Translations under genes and position numbers: made by a program
Source: Microlunatus soli
GTDB taxonomy: Bacteria; Actinomycetota; Actinomycetes; Propionibacteriales; Propionibacteriaceae
Direction of reading: 5' to 3'
Length of the DNA: 64,000 nucleotides
Assembly: GCF_900105385.1 (NCBI RefSeq)
Contig: NZ_LT629772.1
Span: forward strand, 6,634,001-6,698,000
Shown: positions 24,764 to 33,024 of the stretch, in pieces
Position numbering within the stretch: the first letter of the stretch is position 1
Layout: the number at the start of each line of letters is the position of its first letter
Notes under the pieces: model-generated
The model's database searches: none
Told to the model about the DNA's origin: nothing
Seen by the model: the letters and a program-made list of their open reading frames with translations, nothing else

Positions 24764-25998
24764 CCGTTGTCCTGAGTGGTCAGGATCTCCAGCTCGGTGG
24801 GGATCGGCGCCAGCGTCTCGAGGGTGTCGCCGACGGCACCATTGAGACGTTCCCGGGCGGTGCCGCTGAGCGCGCCGACGGCGTCGGTGTGTGCCGCCGA
24901 CCGGGCCCTGGTCACCAGTGCGTCCAGCTCGTCCAGCGATCTGGTCACCGCGGCCAGCAGCGTCGGATCATTGCGTCGCAGCACGGGTCTCAATGCCGAC
25001 AGCGTCATCCGGGTGCCGTCGATGTCGGCAGCCAATGTCGCCAGGCCGCTGTTGCTGCCCTGATCATCGGCGCCGGTCAACACGAACTGCATCGTGTTCT
25101 CCAGGACCTCGTGGGTGCGCAACGCGACGTCGTTGGGCTGGGTGATCTGGTGCGGGAAGTCAACGACCAGCCCGTGCACGTCATCATCGAGTCGTCGGGT
25201 GGCGGTCAGCACCTCGGCGGCCGATCCGCCGTGCCAGAGCAGATACTCCACCCGATGGAAGCCGCTGAAGCCCGCATCGTCGACGCCGTCCGGTAGACCG
25301 TCGGGCCGCCCGTCGATCTTGTCGGCGTCGTCGCCGAACGTGTCGTAGGCCGCACCCAATCGCTGGTAGTCCAGGTGGGCAACCAGCCACCGTGTCCGGG
25401 CCAGTTGTCGATCATGGTCCTGGACCGCCCTCAGCAGCCGATCGGTATCTGCTGCCAGCGTCCGCAGGCCGTGTGAGACCGATCGACGATAGCGGGACAC
25501 GGCATTGGCCAGGTCGCCGTAGTCGGCCGGGATCCAGCGGTGTACGCCCTCGACCGGGCCTCCGCGGACGGTGAACGGATCGGAGTAACCGACGATGCCG
25601 TCATCGCCCTCACACGCCAGGCTGTAGCTGCCGGCCGGGAGCACGGTGACCAGGGTGCGTGAGGCTCCCGGGGCCAGCATCTCGATCGCTCCGTAGGCGT
25701 AGCGATGCTGCTGGTCGTAGATCGTGATCTCCTGTGGCGTCGAGCTCTGGTTGACGATCGGATAGCTCACCCGACCGGCGGGGGCCGATCCGATCCCGCG
25801 GGCACAGCCGCTGGCACCAACGTTGAGGGAGTGGCTGTCCGAAAGTCTTGCACCGGCTTCGCGTCGCGACGACGCGGTCCGGGTGACCACGACGATCAGC
25901 ACCAGCAATGCGACGATGATGATCACCGCGACGACCCGCGGCCCGATCGGTGCCACGCGTCCACCAATGCCGGCCGCCCCGCTGTCCGTTTCCCCCAT
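24760..25998 (-). CDS. efeO: EfeO-type iron-binding protein (cupredoxin plus M75 domain)
   Basis: A 412-residue membrane-anchored protein. One transmembrane segment (VVAVIIIVALLVLIVVV, residues about 22-40) precedes a cupredoxin-like domain with NQSSTPQEITIYDQ and SYSLACEGDDGIVGY. Then comes the helical EfeO/imelysin-like M75 domain with the metal-binding HRVEYLLWHGG (HxxxE) near residue 250. It is thought to bind iron for delivery to the EfeU permease. The ATG (MGETDSG) is chosen because it puts the membrane anchor near the N-terminus; a longer start at 26091 is less natural. No efeU is present on either side, so the usual three-gene set is incomplete here. Confidence 0.88.
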   Translation of the reverse strand: MGETDSGAAGIGGRVAPIGPRVVAVIIIVALLVLIVVVTRTASSRREAGARLSDSHSLNVGASGCARGIGSAPAGRVSYPIVNQSSTPQEITIYDQQHRYAYGAIEMLAPGASRTLVTVLPAGSYSLACEGDDGIVGYSDPFTVRGGPVEGVHRWIPADYGDLANAVSRYRRSVSHGLRTLAADTDRLLRAVQDHDRQLARTRWLVAHLDYQRLGAAYDTFGDDADKIDGRPDGLPDGVDDAGFSGFHRVEYLLWHGGSAAEVLTATRRLDDDVHGLVVDFPHQITQPNDVALRTHEVLENTMQFVLTGADDQGSNSGLATLAADIDGTRMTLSALRPVLRRNDPTLLAAVTRSLDELDALVTRARSAAHTDAVGALSGTARERLNGAVGDTLETLAPIPTELEILTTQDNG

Positions 25999-26156
25999 CT
26001 CGATGATGATCACAGCGTCCGATGTCCACCGTTCGACGAGTAGATGAACGGCAGTTACTGTGGCCAGGCTGAGAGTCCGACCAGTGTTCATCTGGTGTCA
26101 GTGATCTGTCATCGGGCCGTCGCCGGTCCGCCACACCTCGGCAGAACGTTGTCATC

Positions 26157-28022
26157 GTGACCGATCAGCATCCACGTCCCGGGGGATCCAGCTCCGATCC
26201 CAGCACCGCAGCCGCGTCAACGACGCACCATCGGCGGAACCGCCGATCCAAGATCATCACCGCAGCCGCCGTCGGCCTGGTCGCTTCGGCGAGCCTTGCG
26301 CTGCAGGCCTGCGGCACCGACGCCGTTCCGGCCCAGCAGCCTGCGCAGCAGGCCGCGGCGCGGACCACGACGCCGATCAAGCACCTGGTGGTGATCTTCG
26401 GCGAGAACATCTCCTACGACCACTACTTCGGCACCTACCCGCGGGCCGCCAACACCGACGGCAGCCGGTTCGTCGCCAAGCGCAACACGCCGAAGGTCAA
26501 CAACCTGACCACCAAGGTGAAGGGTGGCGGCACGCTGCTGACCCGGAATCCGAACGGCGTCAATCCCACTCGGCTCTCCCCCAGCGATCCGCAACAGGTG
26601 CTGACCTGCGATCAGAACCACGACTACCTGCCGGAACAACTCGCCTACGACCGCGGCAGGATGGACGCGTTCCCCAACAACGTCGGGACAGCCAAGGGCA
26701 CCAGCGCATCGGGCGGCACCTGCAAGGCGTCGGACAATCTGGCCTACTACGACGGCAACACCGTCACCGCACTGTGGAACTACGCCCAGCAGTACGCGAT
26801 GAGCGACAACTCCTACAGCGACGTCTTCGGCCCTTCCACCCCTGGTGCCCTGAGCCTGGTGTCGGGCAGCACCGGCGGCGTCGACAAGACCGCCGGCAGC
26901 GTCCGATACGCGACCAGCCGGGACAATGCCGCCGCCGGACAATTGGTCGCCGACGGCAACGGTTCTTCCTCGGTGATCGCCGATCCCGATCCGTACTACG
27001 ACGACTGCGCCTCGGGCGCCCAGGTCGGCCTGGCGGGCCGGAACATCGGTGACCAACTGAACGCCAAGGGTCTGAGCTGGGGCTGGTTCGAGGGTGGTTT
27101 CACCCCGACCACGAAGTATTCCGGCCCGGTCCGGAAGGGCGCCGGCTACGACCCGACGACGGTCACCGGCCGCGCCGCTTGCGGGGCTTCGAGCCCGATC
27201 GGCGAGGCCATCGGCGGCACCGGACAATACGGCACCGAGGGCGACTACATCCCACACCACCAACCGTTCCAGTACTACGCGTCCACCGCCAACCCGCACC
27301 ACATCGCTCCGGCCTCGCTGGACGTGGTGGGCACCGACACCCAGCACTACACGGCCGGCAAGCCGGACTACGACACGGCCAACCACCAGTACGACATCAG
27401 CACCTTCGACGACCTGATCACTGCCATCGACCGGGGCCAACTCGGGACCGATCACCTGCCGGCGGTCAGCTACCTGAAGGCGCCGGGCAATCAGGACGGG
27501 CACGCCGGCTACTCCGACCCACTGGACGAGCAGGCGTTCATCGCCCAACAGGTCAATGCGATCGAGAATTCCCCGGCCTGGAAGGACACCGCGATCGTGT
27601 TGGCCTACGACGACTCCGACGGCTGGTACGACCATCAGTCGGCCACGATCAACAATCCGTCGTCGACGGTCGCCGACGCGATCAGCGGCGACGGCCGCTG
27701 CCAGGTGGACGCCAAGAACAAGGGTCGGCAGCAGAAAGCGGAGAAGGCCGAGCCGTTGGGCGGTCAGCAGGGGCGCTGCGGGCCGGGTCCGCGGCAGCCG
27801 CTGTTGGTGATCTCACCGTATGCGAAGTCCGATTTCGTTGATCATCACCAGACCCAGCAGGGCTCGATCGTGCGGTTCGTCGAGGACAACTGGAGGCTGA
27901 ACCGGATCCCCGGCTCGACCGACAGCATCGCCGGCTCGCTCGAGTCGATGTTCGACTTCCGCAGCCACCGTCCGAACAAGAAGTTGATCATCGACCCGAA
28001 GACGGGCTTGGCACGGAACTGA
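26157..28022 (+). CDS. Secreted phosphoesterase (PF04185; phospholipase C/acid phosphatase type)
   Basis: A 621-residue exported enzyme. The N-terminus has a basic segment RRNRRSKII, then a hydrophobic run (AAAVGLVASASLALQACG). That run could be a lipoprotein signal ending at LQAC, though glutamine at -2 is unusual, or a Tat-like signal. The catalytic start IKHLVVIFGENISYDHYFGTYP holds the metal-binding Glu-Asn and Asp. SDNSYSDVFGPSTPGAL carries further family residues. VLAYDDSDGWYDHQ and RQPLLVISPYAKSDFVDHHQTQQGSIVRFVEDNW form the C-terminal metal site. The substrate may be a phospholipid or phosphomonoester. The start is GTG. It stands alone and converges on the protease gene across a strong terminator. 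Confidence 0.92.
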   Translation: MTDQHPRPGGSSSDPSTAAASTTHHRRNRRSKIITAAAVGLVASASLALQACGTDAVPAQQPAQQAAARTTTPIKHLVVIFGENISYDHYFGTYPRAANTDGSRFVAKRNTPKVNNLTTKVKGGGTLLTRNPNGVNPTRLSPSDPQQVLTCDQNHDYLPEQLAYDRGRMDAFPNNVGTAKGTSASGGTCKASDNLAYYDGNTVTALWNYAQQYAMSDNSYSDVFGPSTPGALSLVSGSTGGVDKTAGSVRYATSRDNAAAGQLVADGNGSSSVIADPDPYYDDCASGAQVGLAGRNIGDQLNAKGLSWGWFEGGFTPTTKYSGPVRKGAGYDPTTVTGRAACGASSPIGEAIGGTGQYGTEGDYIPHHQPFQYYASTANPHHIAPASLDVVGTDTQHYTAGKPDYDTANHQYDISTFDDLITAIDRGQLGTDHLPAVSYLKAPGNQDGHAGYSDPLDEQAFIAQQVNAIENSPAWKDTAIVLAYDDSDGWYDHQSATINNPSSTVADAISGDGRCQVDAKNKGRQQKAEKAEPLGGQQGRCGPGPRQPLLVISPYAKSDFVDHHQTQQGSIVRFVEDNWRLNRIPGSTDSIAGSLESMFDFRSHRPNKKLIIDPKTGLARN

Positions 28023-28035
28023 TGCCACAACGACG

Positions 28036-28070
28036 GATCGGTGGGACTCCATCCCGGTGTCCCACCGATC
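28036..28070. terminator. Bidirectional terminator
   Basis: Perfect 12-bp stem (GATCGGTGGGAC / GTCCCACCGATC) with an 11-base loop, between the converging phosphoesterase and protease genes. Confidence 0.8.
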
Positions 28071-28091
28071 TGTTGCGGTGCTGCTGAGGTT

Positions 28092-29105
28092 TCAGGCGAC
28101 CGTCTGCGCCGAGGAATACACATCCTCGATGACCGAGCCGAAGTACGGTCCGTACATCGCATTGTGGTCGGAGGTGTAGCCGAACGAGTTCACCGACACC
28201 TGGACGCCGGTGCCGGCGGACTCGTCGAAGTCGTCGAACCACGGGCCACCGGACGATCCGCCGGTCATGTTGCAGTCCAGCCGCTGGTCCTCACTGCCAC
28301 CGAGGGCGTCGGCTCCTGCCGTCGCCGAGCAGTAGTCCAGCGTGGTGCCGTCATACGGACGGGCCTGCGGGTAGCCGAAGGAGTACAGGAACTCTCCGCG
28401 CGGCAGGTTGAAGCCGACCGACTGGCTGCCGACGACGTCGGTCAGGTTCTTGCCGTCGACCTGGTCGACCACGGCGAAGCCGATGTCGTAGTTGAAGTCG
28501 CCCTCGGTCCGCCATTGCTCACTGGTGCTCAGCCCGGTGGCCTTCCACTTCCCGTACGGCGCGGCGCCGTCGTCGTAGGCCGGAACGAAGACGAAGTTGG
28601 TGGCGTACTCACCCGGCCCTTCGTTGACGCAGTGCCCTGCGGTGCTGACGGTGTTCTTGTTGTCGGACTCGATCGCGCTGCCGGAGCAGACGTAGTCGGT
28701 CCCGCCGAGGGTGAAGAACACCTTGCCGGTGGTCTTGACCACCGCACCGCCGCCGGTCCACGGGCCGCCGAGGTAGGCGTCGCCGTCCTTCGGCTTCTTG
28801 CCCTTGCCCTTGGTGCTGCCGTTGCCCGCAGTGCTCGGCTGGCCGTGCTGGACCGTCGGCGCACCGGTCTCGACCTTGCTCGGCTTCCAGTCGGCCGCAG
28901 GGCGGACCGTGCGTTGCTCGGCGGACTTCATCCGATCCGCCGTCCAGTAGTCGTCGACCTTCCGCTGCTCTGCCGTGGTGGTGGCGGCCGGATGGACCGT
29001 GGGGCTCGGATGCTGAGGTTCGGCCTGTGCTGTCGGCGCAGCAGCGAGGCCCGCGGCTGCGATCACTGTGGCGATCGCAGCGGCGATGGGGGGCATGCGC
29101 TTCAT
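28092..29105 (-). CDS. Secreted trypsin/V8-like serine protease
   Basis: A 337-residue exported endopeptidase. A Sec signal peptide (residues 1-28, IAAAIATVIAAAGLAAAPTAQA) is followed by a variable, charged pro-region with a Lys/Gly-rich stretch (GSTKGKGKKPKDGD). The chymotrypsin fold then shows the His in TVSTAGHCVNEG, the Asp in FNYDIGFAVVDQ and the Ser in CNMTGGSSGGPWFDDF. Paired cysteines flank the His (YVCSGSAI, GHCV). It resembles the secreted glutamyl-endopeptidase-like proteases of actinomycetes. The ATG follows AAGGAGCCACAG, a good ribosome binding site. It is a single-gene unit; the substrate is unknown. Confidence 0.9.
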   Translation of the reverse strand: MKRMPPIAAAIATVIAAAGLAAAPTAQAEPQHPSPTVHPAATTTAEQRKVDDYWTADRMKSAEQRTVRPAADWKPSKVETGAPTVQHGQPSTAGNGSTKGKGKKPKDGDAYLGGPWTGGGAVVKTTGKVFFTLGGTDYVCSGSAIESDNKNTVSTAGHCVNEGPGEYATNFVFVPAYDDGAAPYGKWKATGLSTSEQWRTEGDFNYDIGFAVVDQVDGKNLTDVVGSQSVGFNLPRGEFLYSFGYPQARPYDGTTLDYCSATAGADALGGSEDQRLDCNMTGGSSGGPWFDDFDESAGTGVQVSVNSFGYTSDHNAMYGPYFGSVIEDVYSSAQTVA

Positions 29106-29158
29106 CTGTGGCTCCTTCGATTCCCGCCCGGGGGTACGAACGAGACCCGACCGTAGTG

Positions 29159-29178
29159 TGCCGGCAGGTCAGCCGGCA
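29159..29178 (-). terminator. Hairpin downstream of the sugar-acid operon
   Basis: TGCCGGC and GCCGGCA form a 7-bp stem with a 6-base loop, 59-78 bp past the uxaA-like stop. There is no clear T-run. Confidence 0.4.
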
Positions 29179-29236
29179 ATGGTGCGGGCCGTCCGAAACC
29201 GGCGCTCGTCCGGTATCGGACACCCGTCGGCGAGGG

Positions 29237-32035
29237 TCACATCGAGGCGCCGAGCAGACCCCTGGTCAGCTGGAATCCGACGTTGCCGGCGAGATCGGCC
29301 TTGGCCCGGATCCGTCCCGATGCGGCGTCGGCGAGCACCTGAAGTGCCGCGCCGGCCTGCTGGTCGATCCCGCCGTGCAGCACACCGTCCAGGTCCGGGC
29401 CGTGGGCGGCCACGGTGTCGCTGTCACCGCTGACCTGCAGCACCGGCAGGAACCGGTGCCCGGGCAGCGTCCCACCGACCACGTGGATCAGGGCCAACTC
29501 TGCCCCGGAGGCACCGAGCCCGGTGGCGGTCTCCAGCCAGTCGGTCCCGGGCATCCGCATGATGTGCCAGCCGGCCGCTGCCGGTCGCTGTCCGTGGGCG
29601 ATGGTCGGTGCAGTCACCGCGCGACCGAAGGCTGCGTCGCTGAACGCTGGGGTGGTCAGCAATCTGCTGCTGGTCGGGATGATCACGGTGCCGCCCGCGG
29701 CGACGATCCATCCAGCGGTCCGGGCCAGCGCAGCGGCGGCCTCGTCGGTGATCGGTCCGCGGGCGTCCAGCGCGACAGACAGGTCGGACAGCGGCCGGTC
29801 CTCCCGGGTCGGCACTCCGAGGCCGGCGGCACGATCGCTGAACCAGTCCTGCACCCGTCGGCCCGACGCTTCGATCCCGCCGTCCAGTTGGATGCTCGCC
29901 CAGCCGAACCGGCCCGGGTCCAGACCGGCTGCGGTCAGTTCACCGGAGAAGAAGTCGTTGTGGGTCTTCTCGCAGCCATGCTCCAGCAGCAGCGCCAGTC
30001 GTACCGAGCGATGGGCCAGATACCCGACCATGGTGCGGGCGTAGGTGGTGATGTTCGCACCACCGGACACCCCACAGCCTTCGGTGTGCGGCAGCGCGAC
30101 GGCCCGGGTCGTCCGACCGGCGGTCCAGTCCTCGGCGGCCGCCTGGTCGGCGAGCCGGCCGGCGATCTGTCCCGAACACAACGAGGTCGGCAACACCAGC
30201 GCCAACTGCTCGGTCGCGTACCCACTGTCGGCCGGGTAGAGCTGGACCTGCGAGATCGGCGCCGGCGGCAGCGCATCGGACAGCCCCGCGGCCACCTCGA
30301 CCGGCTGCCCGGGCAGCTCGGCGTCGCGTTCATCGGCCGGCAACTCCTCCAGCCGGCGTCCGATCCGGCCGTCGATGCTGATCGAGATCCCTTGCCGGGG
30401 CCCGGTCTGTTTCCAGTTCCGCCAGATCGAGACCTGGCTGTGGCCGGCCTTCTCCCCTGCCGTCCGCTCACCCGACGCGACCTTGATGGTCTGCTGCAGG
30501 GTCTCGGTGGTGAGTTCGTCGAAGTCGGTCCCGTCCAGATAGCGCCCCGCGTTGACGTCCATCTCGTGGCTCAGCAGCCGATACCGTTCGGTGGTGGTGA
30601 CGAACTTCATCGTCGGCACGAACGGGAAGTTGGTGATCGACCCGTTGCCGGTGGTGAAGAAGATCATCGTCGAACCGGACGCCACCTGACCGGCCACCGA
30701 TTCAAGATCATTTCCCGGACTGTCCATGAAGATGTAGCCCGGGCGCGGGAACAACTCGCCGTAGTTGATCACGTCATCCACCCGAACCTCCCGCGGAAGC
30801 TTCCGGGCAGCGCCGAGTGACTTCAGCGAGATGTTGTACAGGCCGCGGTAGATGTTGCCGCCGGACGGATTGCCTTCGGCGGTGTGCCCGTGCCAGCTGA
30901 CGCGTTCCTTGAAGCTCTGCACGGTGTCCAGGAACTTGCGCGCCACCTCCGGGGTCCGGACGTTCTTCAGTACGTAGCCCTCGGCGGCGATCAGCTCATC
31001 GGTCTCGGCCAGGCAGGCGATGCCGCCGCGCTTGATCACCTCACCGCCGACGGCACCCGCCAACGGGTTGGCCGTGACGCCGGAGAACGCGTCCGATCCT
31101 CCGCACTGCAAAGCGATCGCAAGCTTGGCCGTCGGCTGCTCGGTCCGCCGCGCTTGCTGCACCTGCGGCAGCCAGGGGGCGACGATCTCGGCGGCCTCGG
31201 CAAGATCGTTCTCGAATCCGCCGTGCCGGTCGAAGCTGGCGCAGGGAGCGATCACGGCCGGGTAGCCGTGCTGCTCCATGAAGTAGTTGACGTCCTTGCT
31301 GGTGATCACCGCGCCCGGCTCGTCGACCAGCAGCACGGCACCGACATTGGGATGCACCAGGGTGCCGGCGAGCACAGCCAGCACGAAGTCGGCGTTGTTC
31401 GGCCGGGTCTCCTCACCGGCCTCGGTGTGCGCGACCGCGACCACGCCGTCGAAATGATCATCGGCCGGGAACCTGGTCGCCAGTCGTCGGGCCAGTTCGG
31501 TGGCGAACGCTCCCGATCGGGAGGTGACGCCGACGATCACCACGTGGTTGCGGGTGCCGACGGTGCCATTGCTGCGCCGATAGCCGGCGAAGGTGCTCAG
31601 CCGATCCTGGACCGGTGCCACCTGCTCGCCGAGGACCAACGACTGCTCGTCCAACTGATACGGATCCAGGGGCACGTTCAGTGCGCTCGGTTCGGCCGGC
31701 AGCCCCGGTACCTTCCGCGCGGCCAGGGCCTCCAGCACCGGTTCGGTGCAGACGTAGTCGCCCGGCACCAGATCCCGCAGGGCGGTGGCGAACGGGGTGT
31801 TCCAGCTGAGCAGGGCGGCGCCGTCGGGGATCGGGGCGATCACGAACCGGTGCCCCTCCATCACCCGATGCGGCAGCCGTACCTCTCCCAGACCGCCGCG
31901 GCCGCCGAAGTCGACGACCGTACCTGCCTCCAGATCCCTGGAGACCAGCGCGCAGTTGTCCCCCGGTTCGGGGACGACGGCGACCCGGTCGAAGTCGACC
32001 CGCTGCGGCTGGGTGCCCTGTCCTGGTTGCGCCAT
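29237..32035 (-). CDS. Double-length UxaA/GarD-family sugar-acid dehydratase-like protein
   Basis: A 932-residue protein, nearly twice the usual 490-520 of altronate and galactarate dehydratases, which remove water from aldonic or aldaric acids. An N-terminal SAF-like part (about 1-105) precedes a UxaA core with RSNGTVGTRNHVVIV, LQCGGSDAFSGVTANPLAG (near 309), the glycine-rich IFMDSPGNDLESVAGQVASG and TGNGSITNFPFVPTMKF. A second partial UxaA-like unit follows from about 620, with LPHTEGCGVSGG (near 650) and LLLEHGCEKTHND (near 687). The matching places in the first copy read VAHTEAGEETR and LLVDEPGAVIT, without the Cys residues. The motifs therefore seem divided between the two halves. It is third in an operon after an MFS carrier and a DapA-family enzyme. 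Confidence 0.85.
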   Translation of the reverse strand: MAQPGQGTQPQRVDFDRVAVVPEPGDNCALVSRDLEAGTVVDFGGRGGLGEVRLPHRVMEGHRFVIAPIPDGAALLSWNTPFATALRDLVPGDYVCTEPVLEALAARKVPGLPAEPSALNVPLDPYQLDEQSLVLGEQVAPVQDRLSTFAGYRRSNGTVGTRNHVVIVGVTSRSGAFATELARRLATRFPADDHFDGVVAVAHTEAGEETRPNNADFVLAVLAGTLVHPNVGAVLLVDEPGAVITSKDVNYFMEQHGYPAVIAPCASFDRHGGFENDLAEAAEIVAPWLPQVQQARRTEQPTAKLAIALQCGGSDAFSGVTANPLAGAVGGEVIKRGGIACLAETDELIAAEGYVLKNVRTPEVARKFLDTVQSFKERVSWHGHTAEGNPSGGNIYRGLYNISLKSLGAARKLPREVRVDDVINYGELFPRPGYIFMDSPGNDLESVAGQVASGSTMIFFTTGNGSITNFPFVPTMKFVTTTERYRLLSHEMDVNAGRYLDGTDFDELTTETLQQTIKVASGERTAGEKAGHSQVSIWRNWKQTGPRQGISISIDGRIGRRLEELPADERDAELPGQPVEVAAGLSDALPPAPISQVQLYPADSGYATEQLALVLPTSLCSGQIAGRLADQAAAEDWTAGRTTRAVALPHTEGCGVSGGANITTYARTMVGYLAHRSVRLALLLEHGCEKTHNDFFSGELTAAGLDPGRFGWASIQLDGGIEASGRRVQDWFSDRAAGLGVPTREDRPLSDLSVALDARGPITDEAAAALARTAGWIVAAGGTVIIPTSSRLLTTPAFSDAAFGRAVTAPTIAHGQRPAAAGWHIMRMPGTDWLETATGLGASGAELALIHVVGGTLPGHRFLPVLQVSGDSDTVAAHGPDLDGVLHGGIDQQAGAALQVLADAASGRIRAKADLAGNVGFQLTRGLLGASM

Positions 32036-32091
32036 CGCGTACCGTTCCTGCTTTCCGTCTCTTGGTCTCGGTCAGCCCAATGTCCGTCTCA

Positions 32092-33024
32092 TCAGGCCCA
32101 GTTCAACGCGAACAGTTCGCGTCGCCGGGCCAGCCGCACCAGCGTAGTCCGCGTCGGTTCGTCGAGGCCCGGGAAGGGTGACCTGGTCCGTTCGCTGGCG
32201 ATCACGCCACCCTCGGCGAGGATCGCCTTCGCTGCGGCCGGACCGCATTGCCGATTCTCGTAGTGCAGCAAGGGAAGCAGCGTTTCCCACTGTTGTTCGG
32301 CGCCGTCTCGATCACCGGACTGCCAGCTGCGCAGGATGTCCACCAACTCCCGGCTCGCCGACGAACTGCTCATGGTGCCGACGGCGCCGGCTTGCAGGTC
32401 CGGGATCAGGGTGATCGCCTCCTCGCCGTCGAAGAGCCCGGGGAGCACGTCGGCGTGCCGACCGAGTTCGCTGATCTTGGCTGCCGCCCGAGGGACCTCG
32501 ACCTTGACATGGGTGATCGCCTCGACCGTGCCGGCGAGTTCGGTGATCAGTTCGACCGGCAACCGGGTCGGGCTCATCGGTGCGTCCTGGACCATGATCG
32601 GCACCCGCAGCCCGTCGGCGACGGTCCGGAAGTAGTCGAGCACGCCGTGCCCGCCGACCTGGATGGTGGCGCCGACGAACGGCGGCATCAGCATCACCAT
32701 GTCGGCCCCGAGCCGGGCCGCCTCCCGGCTGCGTTCGGCGGCGATCCGGCTGCTGAAGTGACTGGTGGTGACGCAGACCGCCACTCTCCCGGCGACCTGG
32801 TCCAGCGTCGTCTCCAGGACCGCACGCCGTTCGGCGTCGGTCAGGGAGAACTGTTCGGAGTAGTTGGCCAGGATGCAGATCCCATCCACACCGGCGTCAA
32901 TCAGATGGTCACAGACCCGGCGCTGCCCGTCGAGGTCGAGTTCCTCGTCGTCGGTGAAGATCGTGGGCGCGACCGGGACGACGCCGGTCAGCAGGTCGTC
33001 GGTCGGTGCCGGATCGGTGGTCAT
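32092..33024 (-). CDS. DapA-superfamily lyase/dehydratase, sugar-acid clade
   Basis: A 310-residue (beta/alpha)8 barrel of the dihydrodipicolinate synthase family. The Schiff-base lysine is visible in AITHVKVEVP near residue 174. The usual G-T-T-G-E segment is replaced by ILANYSEQFSLT, and the catalytic tyrosine of the I-x-Y-N-x-P motif is replaced by glutamine in PIMVQDAPMSP near 145. So it is not lysine-pathway DapA. By context it should process the keto-deoxy acid made by the UxaA-like protein, as a dehydratase or aldolase. Its ATG overlaps the MFS stop (ATGA), and the UxaA-like gene starts 56 bp downstream. The exact reaction is not predictable from sequence. Confidence 0.85.
   Translation of the reverse strand: MTTDPAPTDDLLTGVVPVAPTIFTDDEELDLDGQRRVCDHLIDAGVDGICILANYSEQFSLTDAERRAVLETTLDQVAGRVAVCVTTSHFSSRIAAERSREAARLGADMVMLMPPFVGATIQVGGHGVLDYFRTVADGLRVPIMVQDAPMSPTRLPVELITELAGTVEAITHVKVEVPRAAAKISELGRHADVLPGLFDGEEAITLIPDLQAGAVGTMSSSSASRELVDILRSWQSGDRDGAEQQWETLLPLLHYENRQCGPAAAKAILAEGGVIASERTRSPFPGLDEPTRTTLVRLARRRELFALNWA

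Noticed and set aside
26217-27635. A 472-codon open frame antisense to the phosphoesterase gene
   Set aside because: It is the frame expected opposite a high-GC gene, has Val/Gly/Arg-rich low-complexity translation, no ribosome binding site and no domain; the sense gene has clear catalytic motifs.
28041-29156. A 371-codon open frame antisense to the serine protease
   Set aside because: The protease on the other strand has signal peptide and triad; the antisense product looks compositional only.
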